Shown piece after piece: positions 11,276-24,030 of a DNA stretch of 38,817 bases. How positions within the stretch are numbered: position 1 is the first letter of the stretch; every line of letters begins with the position of its first letter. The DNA comes from Liolophura sinensis (taxonomy: Eukaryota; Mollusca; Polyplacophora; Chitonida; Chitonidae), in the NCBI RefSeq assembly GCF_032854445.1, contig NW_027018339.1, positions 1-38,817 of the forward strand. Reading direction: 5' to 3'. The notes under the pieces were generated by a model. The model saw only the letters and a program-made list of their open reading frames with translations, was not told the DNA's origin and ran no database searches. The position numbers and the translations under genes are program-made.

Positions 11276-12373
11276 TTGAATGATCATTTATGTCATAATC
11301 ACGTGCCCAGCAACGGCTCTTACTCCATGGAAACCAGGGAAATTTGCAATTTTTCAACAGCTGCCGATGCCTGGCTCAATTCCGCATCTTTTGGCACCTT
11401 ACTGAAGTGGGTCAGTGTTCAGTTGTACTTTTTACAGCAGACTGTATCAAGTACCTTGTGGTTTTCACGTACAAATGGTGTGGTTTTTCTACACGTAGAT
11501 AAAGACATTGAGATTGTCTTGCACTTAGAAGTAAGGCAATTGCTGGGTGAGTTGAATGGGCTTAGCCCAAAGATTTGACGTCTTCTGGGCTACCGAAGGG
11601 CACATAACTTATAGTCAAAAGTTGAATATAGTAATGACCAGTCGCGATTGTACAGAGTACAGTGTAGCCGATTTCAATTAACAAAAAGACCAGGTAAAAA
11701 TGCAAAAGTGGAAAAACTGTTCCAGTGCTGCTGGTAAGAGGCTAATCCGACGTATTTTGTGACGAGAAATCGAATGGTGCAAACCGCGTTGCTCTCCGAC
11801 CAATACTTTTGGCTGTAGCGACAATTAATTGATCATTGATGTCATAATCACGTGCCCAGCAACGGCTCTTACTCCATGGAAACCAGGGAAATTTGCAATT
11901 TTTCAACAGCTGCCGATGCCTGGCTCAATTCCGTATCTTTTGGCACCTTGTTCATGTGGGGTCTGTGGTCAGTTGTACTTTTACAGCAGACTGTATCAAG
12001 TACCTTGTGTTTTTTATGTACAAATGGTGTGGTTTTTCTACACGTAGATAAAGACATTGAGATTGTCTTGGACTTAGAAGTAAGACAATTGCCGGGTGAG
12101 TTAAATGGGCTTGGCCCAAAGATTTGACGTCTTCTGGGCTACCGAAGGGCACATAACTTATAGTCAAAAGTTGAATATAGTAATGACCAGTCGCGATTGT
12201 ACAGAGTACAGTGTAGCCGATTTCAATTAACAAAAAGACCAGGTAAAAATGCAAAAGTGGAAAAACTGTTCCAGTGCTGCTGGTAAGAGGCTAATCCGAC
12301 GTATTTTGTGACGAGAAATCGAATGGTGCAATCCGCGTTGCTCTCCGACCAATACATTTGCCTGTAGTGACAA
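11276..12373. repeat. e-f dimer (units M21-M22)
   Basis: Anchors are at 11276 (type e: TTACTGAAG with GTGGTTTTCACG and GTTGAATGGG) and 11825 (type f: anchor AATTAATTGATCATTG, CCGTATC, TTGTTCATG, TTGCCGGG). The same e-f pair recurs at 12921-14013 and 18410-19507, each time after a g unit. Unit M22 has two compensating indels (CATGTGGGGTC near 11955 and a short T run near 11980), where the noisy patch begins. Confidence 0.85.
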
Positions 12374-15300
12374 TTGAATGATCATTTATGTCATAATCAC
12401 GTGCCCAGCAACGGCTCTTACTCATGGAAACCAGGGAAATTTGCAATTTTCAACAGCTGCCGATGCCTGGCCCAATTCCGCATCTTTTGGCACCTTATTC
12501 ATGTGGGTCTGTGGTCAGTTGTACTTTTTACAGCAGACTGTATCAAGTACCTTGTGTTTTTCACGTACAAATGCTGTGGTTTTTCTACACGTAGATAAAG
12601 ACATTGAGATTGTCTTGCACTTAGAAGTAAGGCAATTGCTGGGTGAGATAAATGGGCTTAGCCCAAAGATTTCAGGTCTTCTGGGCTACCGAAGGGCACA
12701 TAACTTATAGTCAAAAGTTGAATATAGTAATGACCAGTCGCGATTGTACAGAGTACAGTGTAGCCGGTTTCAATTAACAAAAAGACCAGGCAAAAATGCA
12801 AAAGTGGAAAAACTCTTCCAGTGCTGCTGGTAAGAGGCTAATCCGACGTATTTTTGTGACGAGAAATCGAATGTGCAAACCGCGTTGCTCTGCGACCAAT
12901 ACTTTTGGCTGTAGCGACAATTGAATGATCATTTATGTCATAATCACGTGCCCCAGCAACGGCTCTTACTCCATGGAAACCAGGGAAATTTGCAATTTTT
13001 CAACAGCTGCCGATGCCTGGCTCAATTCGCATCTTTTGGCACCTTACTGAAGTGGGTCAGTGTTCAGTTGTACTTTTTACAGCAGACTGTATCAAGTACC
13101 TTGTGGTTTTCACGTACAAATGGTGTGGTTTTTCTACACGTAGATAAAGACATTGAGATTGTCTTGCACTTAGAAGTAAGGCAATTGCTGGGTGAGTTGA
13201 ATGGGCTTAGCCCAAAGATTTGACGTCTTCTGGGCTACCGAAGGGCACATAACTTATAGTCAAAAGTTGAATATAGTAATGACCAGTCGCGATTGTACAG
13301 AGTACAGTGTAGCCGATTTCAATTAACAAAAAGACCAGGTAAAAATGCAAAAGTGGAAAAACTGTTCCAGTGCTGCTGGTAAGAGGCTAATCCGACGTAT
13401 TTTGTGACGAGAAATCGAATGGTGCAAACCGCGTTGCTCTCCGACCAATACTTTTGGCTGTAGCGACAATTAATTGATCATTGATGTCATAATCACGTGC
13501 CCAGCAACGGCTCTTACTCCATGGAAACCAGGGAAATTTGCAATTTTTCAACAGCTGCCGATGCCTGGCTCAATTCGTATCTTTTGGCACCTTGTTCATG
13601 TGGGTCTGTGGTCAGTTGTACTTTTTTACAGCAGACTGTATCAAGTACCTTGTGTTTTTATGTACAAATGGTGTGGTTTTTCTACACGTAGATAAAGACA
13701 TTGAGATTGTCTTGGACTTAGAGTAAGACAATTGCCGGGTGAGTTAATGGGATTGGCCAAAGATTTGACGTCTTCTGGCTACCGAAGGGCACATAACTTA
13801 TAGTCAAAAGTTGAATATAGTAATGACCAGTCGCGATTGTACAGAGTACAGTGTAGCCGATTTCAATTAACAAAAAGACCAGGCAAAAATGCAAAAGTGG
13901 AAAAACTGTTCCAGTGCTGCTGGTAAGAGGCTAATCCGACGTATTTTGTGACGAGAAATCGAATTATGCAAACCGCGTTGCTGTCCGACCAATACTTTTG
14001 CCTGTAGTGACAACTGAATGATCATTTATGTCATAATCACGTGCCCAGCAACGGCTCTTACTCCATGGAAACCAGGGAAATTTGCAATTTTTTTCAACAG
14101 CTGCGATGCCTGGCTCAATTCCGCATCTTTTGGCACCTTACTGAAGTGGGTTAGTGTTCAGTTGTACTTTTTACAGCAGGACTGTATCAAGTACCTTGTG
14201 TTTTTCACGTACAAATGGTGTGGTTTTTCTACACGTAGATAAAGACATTGAGATTGTCTTGCACTTAGAAGTAAGGCAATTGCTGGGTGAGTTAAATGGG
14301 CTTAGCCCAAAGATTTCAGGTCTTCTTGGCTACCGAAGGGCACATGACTTATAGTCAAAAGTTGAATATAGTAATGACCAGTCGCGATTGTACAGAGTGC
14401 AGTGTAGCCGGTTTCAATTAACAAAAAGACCAGGCAAAAATGCAAAAGTGGAAAAGCTGTTCCAGTGCTGCTGGTAAGAGGCTAATCCGACGTATTTTGT
14501 GACGAGAAATCGAATTATGCAAACCGCGTTGCTGTCCGACCAATACTTTGCCTGTAGTGACAACTGAATGATCATTTATGTCATAATCACGTGCCCAGCA
14601 ACGGCTCTTACTCCAGTGGAAACCAGGAAATTTGCAATTTTTCAACAGCTGCCGATGCCTGGCTCAATTCCGTATCTTTTGGCACCTTGTTCATGTGGGT
14701 CTGTGGTCAGTTGTACTTTTTACAGCAGACTGGTATCAAGTACCTTGTGTTTTTTATGTACAAATGGTGTGGTTTTTCTACACGTAGATAAAGACATTGA
14801 GATTGTCTTGGACTTAGAAGTAAGACAATTGCCGGGTGAGTTAAATGGGCTTGGCCCAAGATTTCAGGGTCTTCTGGGCTACCGAAGGGCACATAACTTA
14901 TAGTCAAAAGTTGAATATTAGTAATGACCAGTCGCGATTGTACAGAGTACAGTGTAGCCGATTTCAATTAACAAAAAGACCAGGTAAAAATGCAAAAGTG
15001 TAAAAACTGTTCCAGTGCTACTAGTAAGAGCCTAATCCGACGTATTTTGTGACGAGAAATCGAATGGTGCAATCCGCGTTGCTCTCCGACCAATACTTTT
15101 GGCTGAAACGACAATTAATTGATCATTGATGTCATAATCACGTGCCCAGCAACGGCTCTTACTCCATGGAAACCAGGGAAATTTGCAATTTTTCAACAGC
15201 TGCCGATGCCTGGCTCAATTCCCGCATCTTTTGGTACTTTACTGAAGTGGGTCAGTGTTCAGTTGTACTTTTTACAGCAGACTGTATCAAGTACCTTGTG

Positions 15301-16060
15301 GTTTTTCACGTACAAATGGTGTGGTTTTTCTACACGTAGATACATTGAGATTGTCCTGCACTTAGAAGTAAGGCAATTGCTGGGTGAGTTAAATGGGCTT
15401 GGCCCAAAGATTTGACGTCTTCTGGGCTACCGAAGGGCACAAAACTTATAGTCAAAAGATGAATATAGTAATGACCCAGTCGCGATTGTACAGAGTGCAG
15501 TGTAGCCTTTTTCAATTAACAAAAAGACCAGGCAAAAATGCAAAAGTGGAAAAACTGTTCAGTGCTGCTGGTAAGAGGCTAATCCGACGTATTTTGTGAC
15601 GACAAATCGAATGGTGCAAACCGCGTTGCTCTCCGACCAATACTTTTGCCTGTAGTGACAATTGAATGATCATTTATGTCATAATCACGTGCCCAGCAAC
15701 GGCTCTTACTCCATGGAAACCAGGGAAATTTGCAATTTTTCAACAGCTGCCGATGCCTGGCTCAATTCCGCATCTTTTAGCACCTTATTCATGTGGGTCT
15801 GTGGTCAGTTGTACTTTTTACAGCAGACTGTAATGAAGTACCTTGTGTTTTTCACGTACAAATGGTGTGGTTTTTCTACACGTAGATAAAGACATTGAGA
15901 TTGTCTTGCACTTAGAAGTAAGGCAATTGCTGGGTGAGTTAAATGGGCTTAGCCCAAAGATTTCAGGTCTTCTGGGCTACCGAAGGGCACATAACTTATA
16001 GTCAAAAGTTGAATATAGTAATGACCAGTCGCGATTGTACAGAGTGCAGTGTAGCCCGGT
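11950..16060. other. Indel-rich patch 1
   Basis: Frequent one-base gains and losses occur relative to the matching units 5.49 kb downstream. Examples are GTGCCCCAGC near 12950, CAATTCGCATC near 13025, TTAGAGTAAG near 13720, TTTTTTTCAAC near 14090, CTCCAGTGG near 14612, ACTGGTATC near 14730, GGTTTTTCACG near 15300 and AGCCCGG near 16053. Unit lengths scatter from 544 to 551, while units on the right side of the patch are 549-550. I read this as lower consensus accuracy; true divergence is less likely because the base substitutions still match the clean copy. Confidence 0.75.
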
Positions 16061-16212
16061 TTCAATTAACAAAAAGACCAGGCAAAAATGCAAAAGTGGA
16101 AAAACTCTTCCAGTGCTGCTGGTAAGAGGCTAATCCGACGTATTTTGTGACGAGAAATCGAATTATGCAAACCGCGTTGCTGTCCGACCAATACTTTTGC
16201 CTGTAGTGACAA
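12374..16212. repeat. 7-unit higher-order repeat g-e-f-d-a-b-c, copy 1
   Basis: Anchors are at 12374 (g, ATGCTGTGG), 12921 (e), 13470 (f), 14014 (d, GTGGGTTAGTG), 14564 (a, anchor preceded by GAATTATGC, TTGTTCATG), 15115 (b body, GGTACTTTACTG, CCTGCACTTA, TAGCCTTTTTC) and 15662 (c, TTATTCATG with TCACG). Copy 2 lies 5487-5494 bp downstream in the same order. Unit lengths here are 547, 549, 544, 550, 551, 547 and 551, against an unvarying 549 in copy 2, because of many one-base indels. The b unit is chimeric: it starts with the f-type anchor and CCCAGC instead of the CGTAG typical of b. Confidence 0.88.
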
Positions 16213-17860
16213 CTGAATGATCATTTATGTCATAATCACGTGCCCAGCAACGGCTCTTACTCCATGGAAACCAGGGAAATTTGCAATTTTTCAACAGCTG
16301 CCGATGCCTGGCTCAATTCCGTATCTTTTGGCACCTTGTTCATGTGGGTCTGTGGTCAGTTGTACTTTTTACAGCAGACTGTATCAAGTACCTTGTGTTT
16401 TTTATGTACAAATGGTGTGGTTTTTCTACACGTAGATAAAGACATTGAGATTGTCTTGGACTTAGAAGTAAGACAATTGCCGGGTGAGTTAAATGGGCTT
16501 GGCCCAAAGATTTCAGGTCTTCTGGGCTACCGAAGGGCACATAACTTATAGTCAAAAGTTGAATATAGTAATGACCAGTCGCGATTGTACAGAGTACAGT
16601 GTAGCCGATTTCAATTAACAAAAAGACCAGGTAAAAATGCAAAAGTGTAAAAACTGTTCCAGTGCTACTAGTAAGAGGCTAATCCGACGTATTTTGTGAC
16701 GAGAAATCGAATGGTGCAATCCGCGTTGCTCTCCGACCAATACTTTTGGCTGAAACGACAATTGAATGATCATTTATGTCATAATCACGTGCGTAGAAAC
16801 GGCTCTTACTCCATGGAAACCAGGGAAATTTGCAATTTTTCAACAGCTGCCGATGCCTGGCTCAATTCCGCATCTTTTGGTACTTTACTGAAGTGGGTCA
16901 GTGTTCAGTTGTACTTTTTACAGCAGACTGTATCAAGTACCTTGTGTTTTTCACGTACAAATGGTGTGGTTTTTCTACACGTAGATAAAGACATTGAGAT
17001 TGTCCTGCACTTAGAAGTAAGGCAATTGCTGGGTGAGTTAAATGGGCTTGGCCCAAAGATTTGACGTCTTCTGGGCTACCGAAGGGCACATAACTTATAG
17101 TCAAAAGATGAATATAGTAATGACCCAGTCGCGATTGTACAGAGTGCAGTGTAGCCTTTTTCAATTAACAAAAAGACCAGGCAAAAATGCAAAAGTGGAA
17201 AAACTGTTCCAGTGCTGCTGGTAAGAGGCTAATCCGACGTATTTTGTGACGACAAATCGAATGGTGCAAACCGCGTTGCTCTCCGACCAATACTTTTGCC
17301 TGTAGTGACAATTGAATAATCATTTATGTCATAATCACGTGCCCAGCAACGGCTCTTACTCCATGGAAACCAGGGAAATTTGCAATTTTTCAACAGCTGC
17401 CGATGCCTGGCTCAATTCCGCATCTTTTGGCACCTTATTCATGTGGGTCTGTGGTCAGTTGTACTTTTTACAGCAGACTGTATCAAGTACCTTGTGTTTT
17501 TCACGTACAAATGGTGTGGTTTTTCTACACGTAGATAAAGACATTGAGATTGTCTTGCACTTAGAAGTAAGGCAATTGCTGGGTGAGTTAAATGGGCTTA
17601 GCCCAAAGATTTCAGGTCTTCTGGGCTACCGAAGGGCACATAACTTATAGTCAAAAGTTGAATATAGTAATGACCAGTCGCGATTGTACAGAGTGCAGTG
17701 TAGCCGGTTTCAATTAACAAAAAGACCAGGCAAAAATGCAAAAGTGGAAAAACTGTTCCAGTGCTGCTGGTAAGAGGCTAATCCGACGTATTTTGTGACG
17801 AGAAATCGAATGGTGCAATCCGCGTTGCTCTCCGACCAATACATTTGCCTGTAGTGACAA
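16213..17860. repeat. a-b-c trimer between the two 7-unit copies
   Basis: Anchors are at 16213 (a), 16762 (b, TGCGTAGAAACGG after GGCTGAAACGAC) and 17312 (c, with an AATAATC anchor). It matches a-b-c of the second 7-unit copy at an offset of 3844 bp, including the unusual AATAATC anchor shared with 21155. It can be read as an extra a-b-c inserted after the first 7-unit copy, or as the remnant of a 7-unit copy that lost g-e-f-d. Few or no indels are visible. Confidence 0.88.
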
Positions 17861-20800
17861 TTGAATGATCATTTATGTCATAATCACGTGCCCAGCAACG
17901 GCTCTTACTCCATGGAAACCAGGGAAATTTGCAATTTTTCAACAGCTGCCGATGCCTGGCCCAATTCCGCATCTTTTGGCACCTTATTCATGTGGGTCTG
18001 TGGTCAGTTGTACTTTTTACAGCAGACTGTATCAAGTACCTTGTGTTTTTCACGTACAAATGCTCTGGTTTTTCTACACGTAGATAAAGACATTGAGATT
18101 GTCTTGCACTTAGAAGTAAGGCAATTGCTGGGTGAGTTAAATGGGCTTAGCCCAAAGATTTCAGGTCTTCTGGGCTACCGAAGGGCACATAACTTATAGT
18201 CAAAAGTTGAATATAGTAATGACCAGTCGCGATTGTACAGAGTACAGTGTAGCCGGTTTCAATTAACAAAAAGACCAGGCAAAAATGCAAAAGTGGAAAA
18301 CCTCTTCCAGTGCTGCTGGTAAGAGGCTAATCCGACGTATTTTGTGACGAGAAATCGAAGGGTGCAAACCGCGTTGCTCTGCGACCAATACTTTTGGCTG
18401 TAGCGACAATTGAATGATCATTTATGTCATAATCACGTGCCCAGCAACGGCTCTTACTCCATGGAAACCAGGGAAATTTGCAATTTTTCAACAGCTGCCG
18501 ATGCCTGGCTCAATTCCGCATCTTTTGGCACCTTACTGAAGTGGGTCAGTGTTCAGTTGTACTTTTTACAGCAGACTGTATCAAGTACCTTGTGGTTTTC
18601 ACGTACAAATGGTGTGGTTTTTCTACACGTAGATAAAGACATTGAGATTGTCTTGCACTTAGAAGTAAGGCAATTGCTGGGTGAGTTGAATGGGCTTAGC
18701 CCAAAGATTTGACGTCTTCTGGGCTACCGAAGGGCACATAACTTATAGTCAAAAGTTGAATATAGTAATGACCAGTCGCGATTGTACAGAGTACAGTGTA
18801 GCCGATTTCAATTAACAAAAAGACCAGGTAAAAATGCAAAAGTGGAAAAACTGTTCCAGTGCTGCTGGTAAGAGGCTAATCCGACGTATTTTGTGACGAG
18901 AAATCGAATGGTGCAAACCGCGTTGCTCTCCGACCAATACTTTTGGCTGTAGCGACAATTAATTGATCATTGATGTCATAATCACGTGCCCAGCAACGGC
19001 TCTTACTCCATGGAAACCAGGGAAATTTGCAATTTTTCAACAGCTGCCGATGCCTGGCTCAATTCCGTATCTTTTGGCACCTTGTTCATGTGGGTCTGTG
19101 GTCAGTTGTACTTTTTACAGCAGACTGTATCAAGTACCTTGTGTTTTTTATGTACAAATGGTGTGGTTTTTCTACACGTAGATAAAGACATTGAGATTGT
19201 CTTGGACTTAGAAGTAAGACAATTGCCGGGTGAGTTAAATGGGCTTGGCCCAAAGATTTGACGTCTTCTGGGCTACCGAAGGGCACATAACTTATAGTCA
19301 AAAGTTGAATATAGTAATGACCAGTCGCGATTGTACAGAGTACAGTGTAGCCGATTTCAATTAACAAAAAGACCAGGCAAAAATGCAAAAGTGGAAAAAC
19401 TGTTCCAGTGCTGCTGGTAAGAGGCTAATCCGACGTATTTTGTGACGAGAAATCGAATTATGCAAACCGCGTTGCTGTCCGACCAATACTTTTGCCTGTA
19501 GTGACAACTGAATGATCATTTATGTCATAATCACGTGCCCAGCAACGGCTCTTACTCCATGGAAACCAGGGAAATTTGCAATTTTTCAACAGCTGCCGAT
19601 GCCTGGCTCAATTCCGCATCTTTTGGCACCTTACTGAAGTGGGTTAGTGTTCAGTTGTACTTTTTACAGCAGACTGTATCAAGTACCTTGTGTTTTTCAC
19701 GTACAAATGGTGTGGTTTTTCTACACGTAGATAAAGACATTGAGATTGTCTTGCACTTAGAAGTAAGGCAATTGCTGGGTGAGTTAAATGGGCTTAGCCC
19801 AAAGATTTCAGGTCTTCTTGGCTACCGAAGGGCACATAACTTATAGTCAAAAGTTGAATATAGTAATGACCAGTCGCGATTGTACAGAGTGCAGTGTAGC
19901 CGGTTTCAATTAACAAAAAGACCAGGCAAAAATGCAAAAGTGGAAAAACTGTTCCAGTGCTGCTGGTAAGAGGCTAATCCGACGTATTTTGTGACGAGAA
20001 ATCGAATTATGCAAACCGCGTTGCTGTCCGACCAATACTTTTGCCTGTAGTGACAACTGAATGATCATTTATGTCATAATCACGTGCCCAGCAACGGCTC
20101 TTACTCCATGGAAACCAGGGAAATTTGCAATTTTTCAACAGCTGCCGATGCCTGGCTCAATTCCGTATCTTTTGGCACCTTGTTCATGTGGGTCTGTGGT
20201 CAGTTGTACTTTTTACAGCAGACTGTATCAAGTACCTTGTGTTTTTTATGTACAAATGGTGTGGTTTTTCTACACGTAGATAAAGACATTGAGATTGTCT
20301 TGGACTTAGAAGTAAGACAATTGCCGGGTGAGTTAAATGGGCTTGGCCCAAAGATTTCAGGTCTTCTGGGCTACCGAAGGGCACATAACTTATAGTCAAA
20401 AGTTGAATATAGTAATGACCAGTCGCGATTGTACAGAGTACAGTGTAGCCGATTTCAATTAACAAAAAGACCAGGTAAAAATGCAAAAGTGTAAAAACTG
20501 TTCCAGTGCTACTAGTAAGAGGCTAATCCGACGTATTTTGTGACGAGAAATCGAATGGTGCAATCCGCGTTGCTCTCCGACCAATACTTTTGGCTGAAAC
20601 GACAATTGAATGATCATTTATGTCATAATCACGTGCGTAGAAACGGCTCTTACTCCATGGAAACCAGGGAAATTTGCAATTTTTCAACAGCTGCCGATGC
20701 CTGGCTCAATTCCGCATCTTTTGGTACTTTACTGAAGTGGGTCAGTGTTCAGTTGTACTTTTTCAGCAGACTGTATCAAGTACCTTGTGTTTTTCACGTA

Positions 20801-21703
20801 CAAATGGTGTGGTTTTTCTACACGTAGATAAAGACATTGAGATTGTCCTGCACTTAGAAGTAAGGCAATTGCTGGGTGAGTTAAATGGGCTTGGCCCAAA
20901 GATTTGACGTCTTCTGGGCTACCGAAGGGCACATAACTTATAGTCAAAAGATGAATATAGTAATGACCCAGTCGCGATTGTACAGAGTGCAGTGTAGCCT
21001 TTTTCAATTAACAAAAAGACCAGGCAAAAATGCAAAAGTGGAAAAACTGTTCCAGTGCTGCTGGTAAGAGGCTAATCCGACGTATTTTGTGACGACAAAT
21101 CGAATGGTGCAAACCGCGTTGCTCTCCGACCAATACTTTTGCCTGTAGTGACAATTGAATAATCATTTATATCATAATCACGTGCCCAGCAACGGCTCTT
21201 ACTCCATGGAAACCAGGGAAATTTGCAATTTTTCAACAGCTGCCGATGCCTGGCTCAATTCCGCATCTTTTGGCACCTTATTCATGTGGGTCTGTGGTCA
21301 GTTGTACTTTTTACAGCAGACTGTATCAAGTACCTTGTGTTTTTCACGTACAAATGGTGTGGTTTTTCTACACGTAGATAAAGACATTGAGATTGTCTTG
21401 CACTTAGAAGTAAGGCAATTGCTGGGTGAGTTAAATGGGCTTAGCCCAAAGATTTCAGGTCTTCTGGGCTACCGAAGGGCACATAACTTATAGTCAAAAG
21501 TTGAATATAGTAATGACCAGTCGCGATTGTACAGAGTGCAGTGTAGCCGGTTTCAATTAACAAAAAGACCAGGCAAAAATGCAAAAGTGGAAAAACTGTT
21601 CCAGTGCTGCTGGTAAGAGGCTAATCCGACGTATTTTGTGACGAGAAATCGAATGGTGCAAACCGCGTTGCTCTCCGACCAATACTTTTGCCTGTAGTGA
21701 GAA
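17861..21703. repeat. 7-unit higher-order repeat g-e-f-d-a-b-c, copy 2
   Basis: Anchors at 17861, 18410, 18959, 19508, 20057, 20606 and 21155 are spaced at exactly 549 bp. The class order is g (ATGCTCTGG), e (GTTGAATGGG), f (AATTAATTGATC anchor), d (GTGGGTTAGTG), a (GAATTATGC lead-in), b (TGCGTAGAAACGG, TAGCCTTTTTC, ACCCAGTCG) and c (AATAATC anchor, ATATCATAATC). This is the cleanest full example of the 7-unit repeat and the best reference for it. One short indel is visible, TTTTTCAGCAG at about 20760, offset by a change elsewhere in the unit. Confidence 0.92.
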
Positions 21704-22249
21704 CTGAATGATCATTTATGTCATAATCACGTGCCCAGCAACGGCTCTTACTCCATGGAAACCAGGGAAATTTGCAATTTTTCAACAGCTGCCGATGCCT
21801 GGCTCAATTCCGCATCTTTTGGCACCTTACTGAAGTGGGTCAGTGTTCAGTTGTACTTTTTACAGCAGACTGTATCAAGTACCTTGTGGTTTTCACGTAC
21901 AAATGGTGTGGTTTTTCTACACGTAGATAAAGACATTGAGATTGTCTTGCACTTAGAAGTAAGGCAATTGCTGGGTGAGTTGAGGGCTTGCCCAAAGATT
22001 TGACGTCTTCTGGGCTACCGAAGGGCACATAACTTATAATCAAAAGTTGAATATAGTAATGACCAGTCGCGATTGTACAGAGTACAGTGTAGCCGATTTC
22101 AATTAACAAAAAGACCAGGCAAAAATGCAAAAAGTGGAAAAACTGTTCCAGTGCTGCTGGTAAGAGGCTAATCCGACGTATTTTGTGACGAGAAATCGAA
22201 TTATGCAAACCGCGTTGCTGTCCGACCAATACTTTTGCTGTAGTGACAA
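21704..22249. repeat. Single e-like unit (M40)
   Basis: This K/e-type unit (GTGGTTTTCACG) follows the second 7-unit copy. Its lead-in reads GTGAGAACTG, with a G where others have C. A short deletion at about 21980 (GTTGAGGGCTTGCCC) shortens it to 546 bp and marks the start of a second indel-rich patch. It is followed directly by a d unit, so the g and f positions of the 7-unit order are missing here. Confidence 0.8.
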
Positions 22250-24030
22250 CTGAATGATCATTTATGTCAAATCACGTGCCCAGCAACGGCTCTTACTCCA
22301 TGGAAACCAGGGAAATTTGCAATTTTTCAACAGCTGCCGATGCCTGGCTCAATTCCGCATCTTTTGTCACCTTACTGAAGTGGGTTAGTGTTCAGTTGTA
22401 CTTTTTACAGCAGACTGTATCAAGTACCTTGTGTTTTTCACGTACAAATGGTGTGGTTTTTCTACACGTAGATAAAGACATTGAGATTGTCTTTGCACTT
22501 AGAAGTAAGGCAATTGCTGGGTGAGTTAAATGGGCTGAGCCCAAAGATTTCAGGTCTTCTTGGCTACCGAAGGGCACATAACTTATAGTCAAAAGTTGAA
22601 TATAGTAATGACCAGTCGCGATTGTACAGAGTGCAGTGTAGCCGGTTTCAATTAACAAAAAGACCAGGCAAAAATGCAAAAGTGGAAAAACTGTTCCAGT
22701 GCTGCTGGTAAGAGGCTTAATCCGACGTATTTTGTGACGAGAAATCGAATTATGCAAACCGCGTTGCTGTCCGACCAATACTTTTGCCTGTAGTGACAAA
22801 CTGAATGATCATTTATGTCATAATCACGTGCCCAGCAACGGCTCTTACTCCATGGAAACCAGGGAAATTTGCAATTTTTCAACAGCTGCCGATGCTGGCT
22901 CAATTCCGTATCTTTTGGCACCTTGTTCATGTGGGTCTGTGGTCAGTTGTACTTTTTACAGCAGACTGTATCAAGTACCTTGTGTTTTTTAATGTACAAA
23001 TGGTGTGGTTTTCTACACGTAGATAAAGACATTGAGATTGTCTTGGACTATAGAAGTAAGACAATTGCCGGGTGAGTTAAATGGGCTTGGCCCAAAGATT
23101 TCAGGTCTTCTGGGCTTACCGAAGGGCACATAACTTATAGTCAAAAGTTGAATATAGTAATGACCAGTCGCGATTGTACAGAGTACAGTGTAAGCCGATT
23201 TCAATTAACAAAAAGACCAGGTAAAAATGCAAAAGTGTAAAAACTGTTCCAGTGCTACTAGTAAAAGCCTAATCCGACGTATTTTGTGACGAGAAATCGA
23301 ATGGTGCAATCCGCGTTGCTCTCCGACCAATACTTTTGGCTGAAACGACAATTGAATGATCATTTATGTCATAATCACGTGCGTAGAAACGGCTCTTACT
23401 CCATGGAAACCAGGGAAATTTGCAATTTTTCAACAGCTGCCGATGCCTGGCTCAATTCCGCATCTTTGGTACTTTACTGAAGTGGGTCAGTGTTCAGTTG
23501 TACTTTTTACAGCAGACTCTATCAAGTACCTTGTGGTTTTCACGTACAAATGGTGGTGGTTTTTCTACACGTAGATAAAGACATTGAGATTGTCCTGCAC
23601 TTAGAAGTAAGGCAATTGCTGGGTGAGTTAAATGGGCTTGGCCAAAGATTTGACGTCTTCTGGCTACCGAAGGGCACAAAACTTATAGTCAAAAGATGAA
23701 TATAGTAAATGACCCAGTCGCGATTGTACAGAGTGCAGTGTAGCCTTTTTCAATTAACAAAAAGACCAGGCAAAAATGCAAAAGTGGAAAAACTGTTCCA
23801 GTGCTGCTGGTAAGAGGCTAATCCGACGTATTTTGTGACGAGAAATCGAATGGTGCAAACCGCGTTGCTCTCCGACCAATACTTTTGCCTGTAGTGACAA
23901 TTGAATGATCATTTATGTCATAATCACGTGCCCAGCAACGGCTCTTACTCCATGGAAACCAGGGAAATTTGCAATTTTTCAACAGCTGCCGATGCCTGGC
24001 TCAATTCCGCATCTTTTGGCACCTTACCTG
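21980..24030. other. Indel-rich patch 2
   Basis: About four units have scattered one-base indels between two clean stretches (16.2-21.9 kb and 24.1-33.3 kb). The type order through the patch (e, d, a, b, d) is consistent with the neighbouring pattern, so the underlying array structure is probably right even if the base-level sequence is not. Confidence 0.72.
22250..23900. repeat. d-a-b trimer, first copy (indel-rich)
   Basis: Anchors are at 22250 (d, GTGGGTTAGTG), 22801 (a, CCGTATC, TTGTTCATG) and 23352 (b, TGCGTAGAAACGG, GGTACTTTACTG). Single-base gains and losses are dense, for example ATGTCAAATC near 22266, CTTTGCAC near 22492, GATGCTGGC near 22890, GGGCTTACCG near 23113, GGTGGTGG near 23553 and AGTAAATGACC near 23705. 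The class order matches d-a-b inside the 7-unit repeat. Confidence 0.83.
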
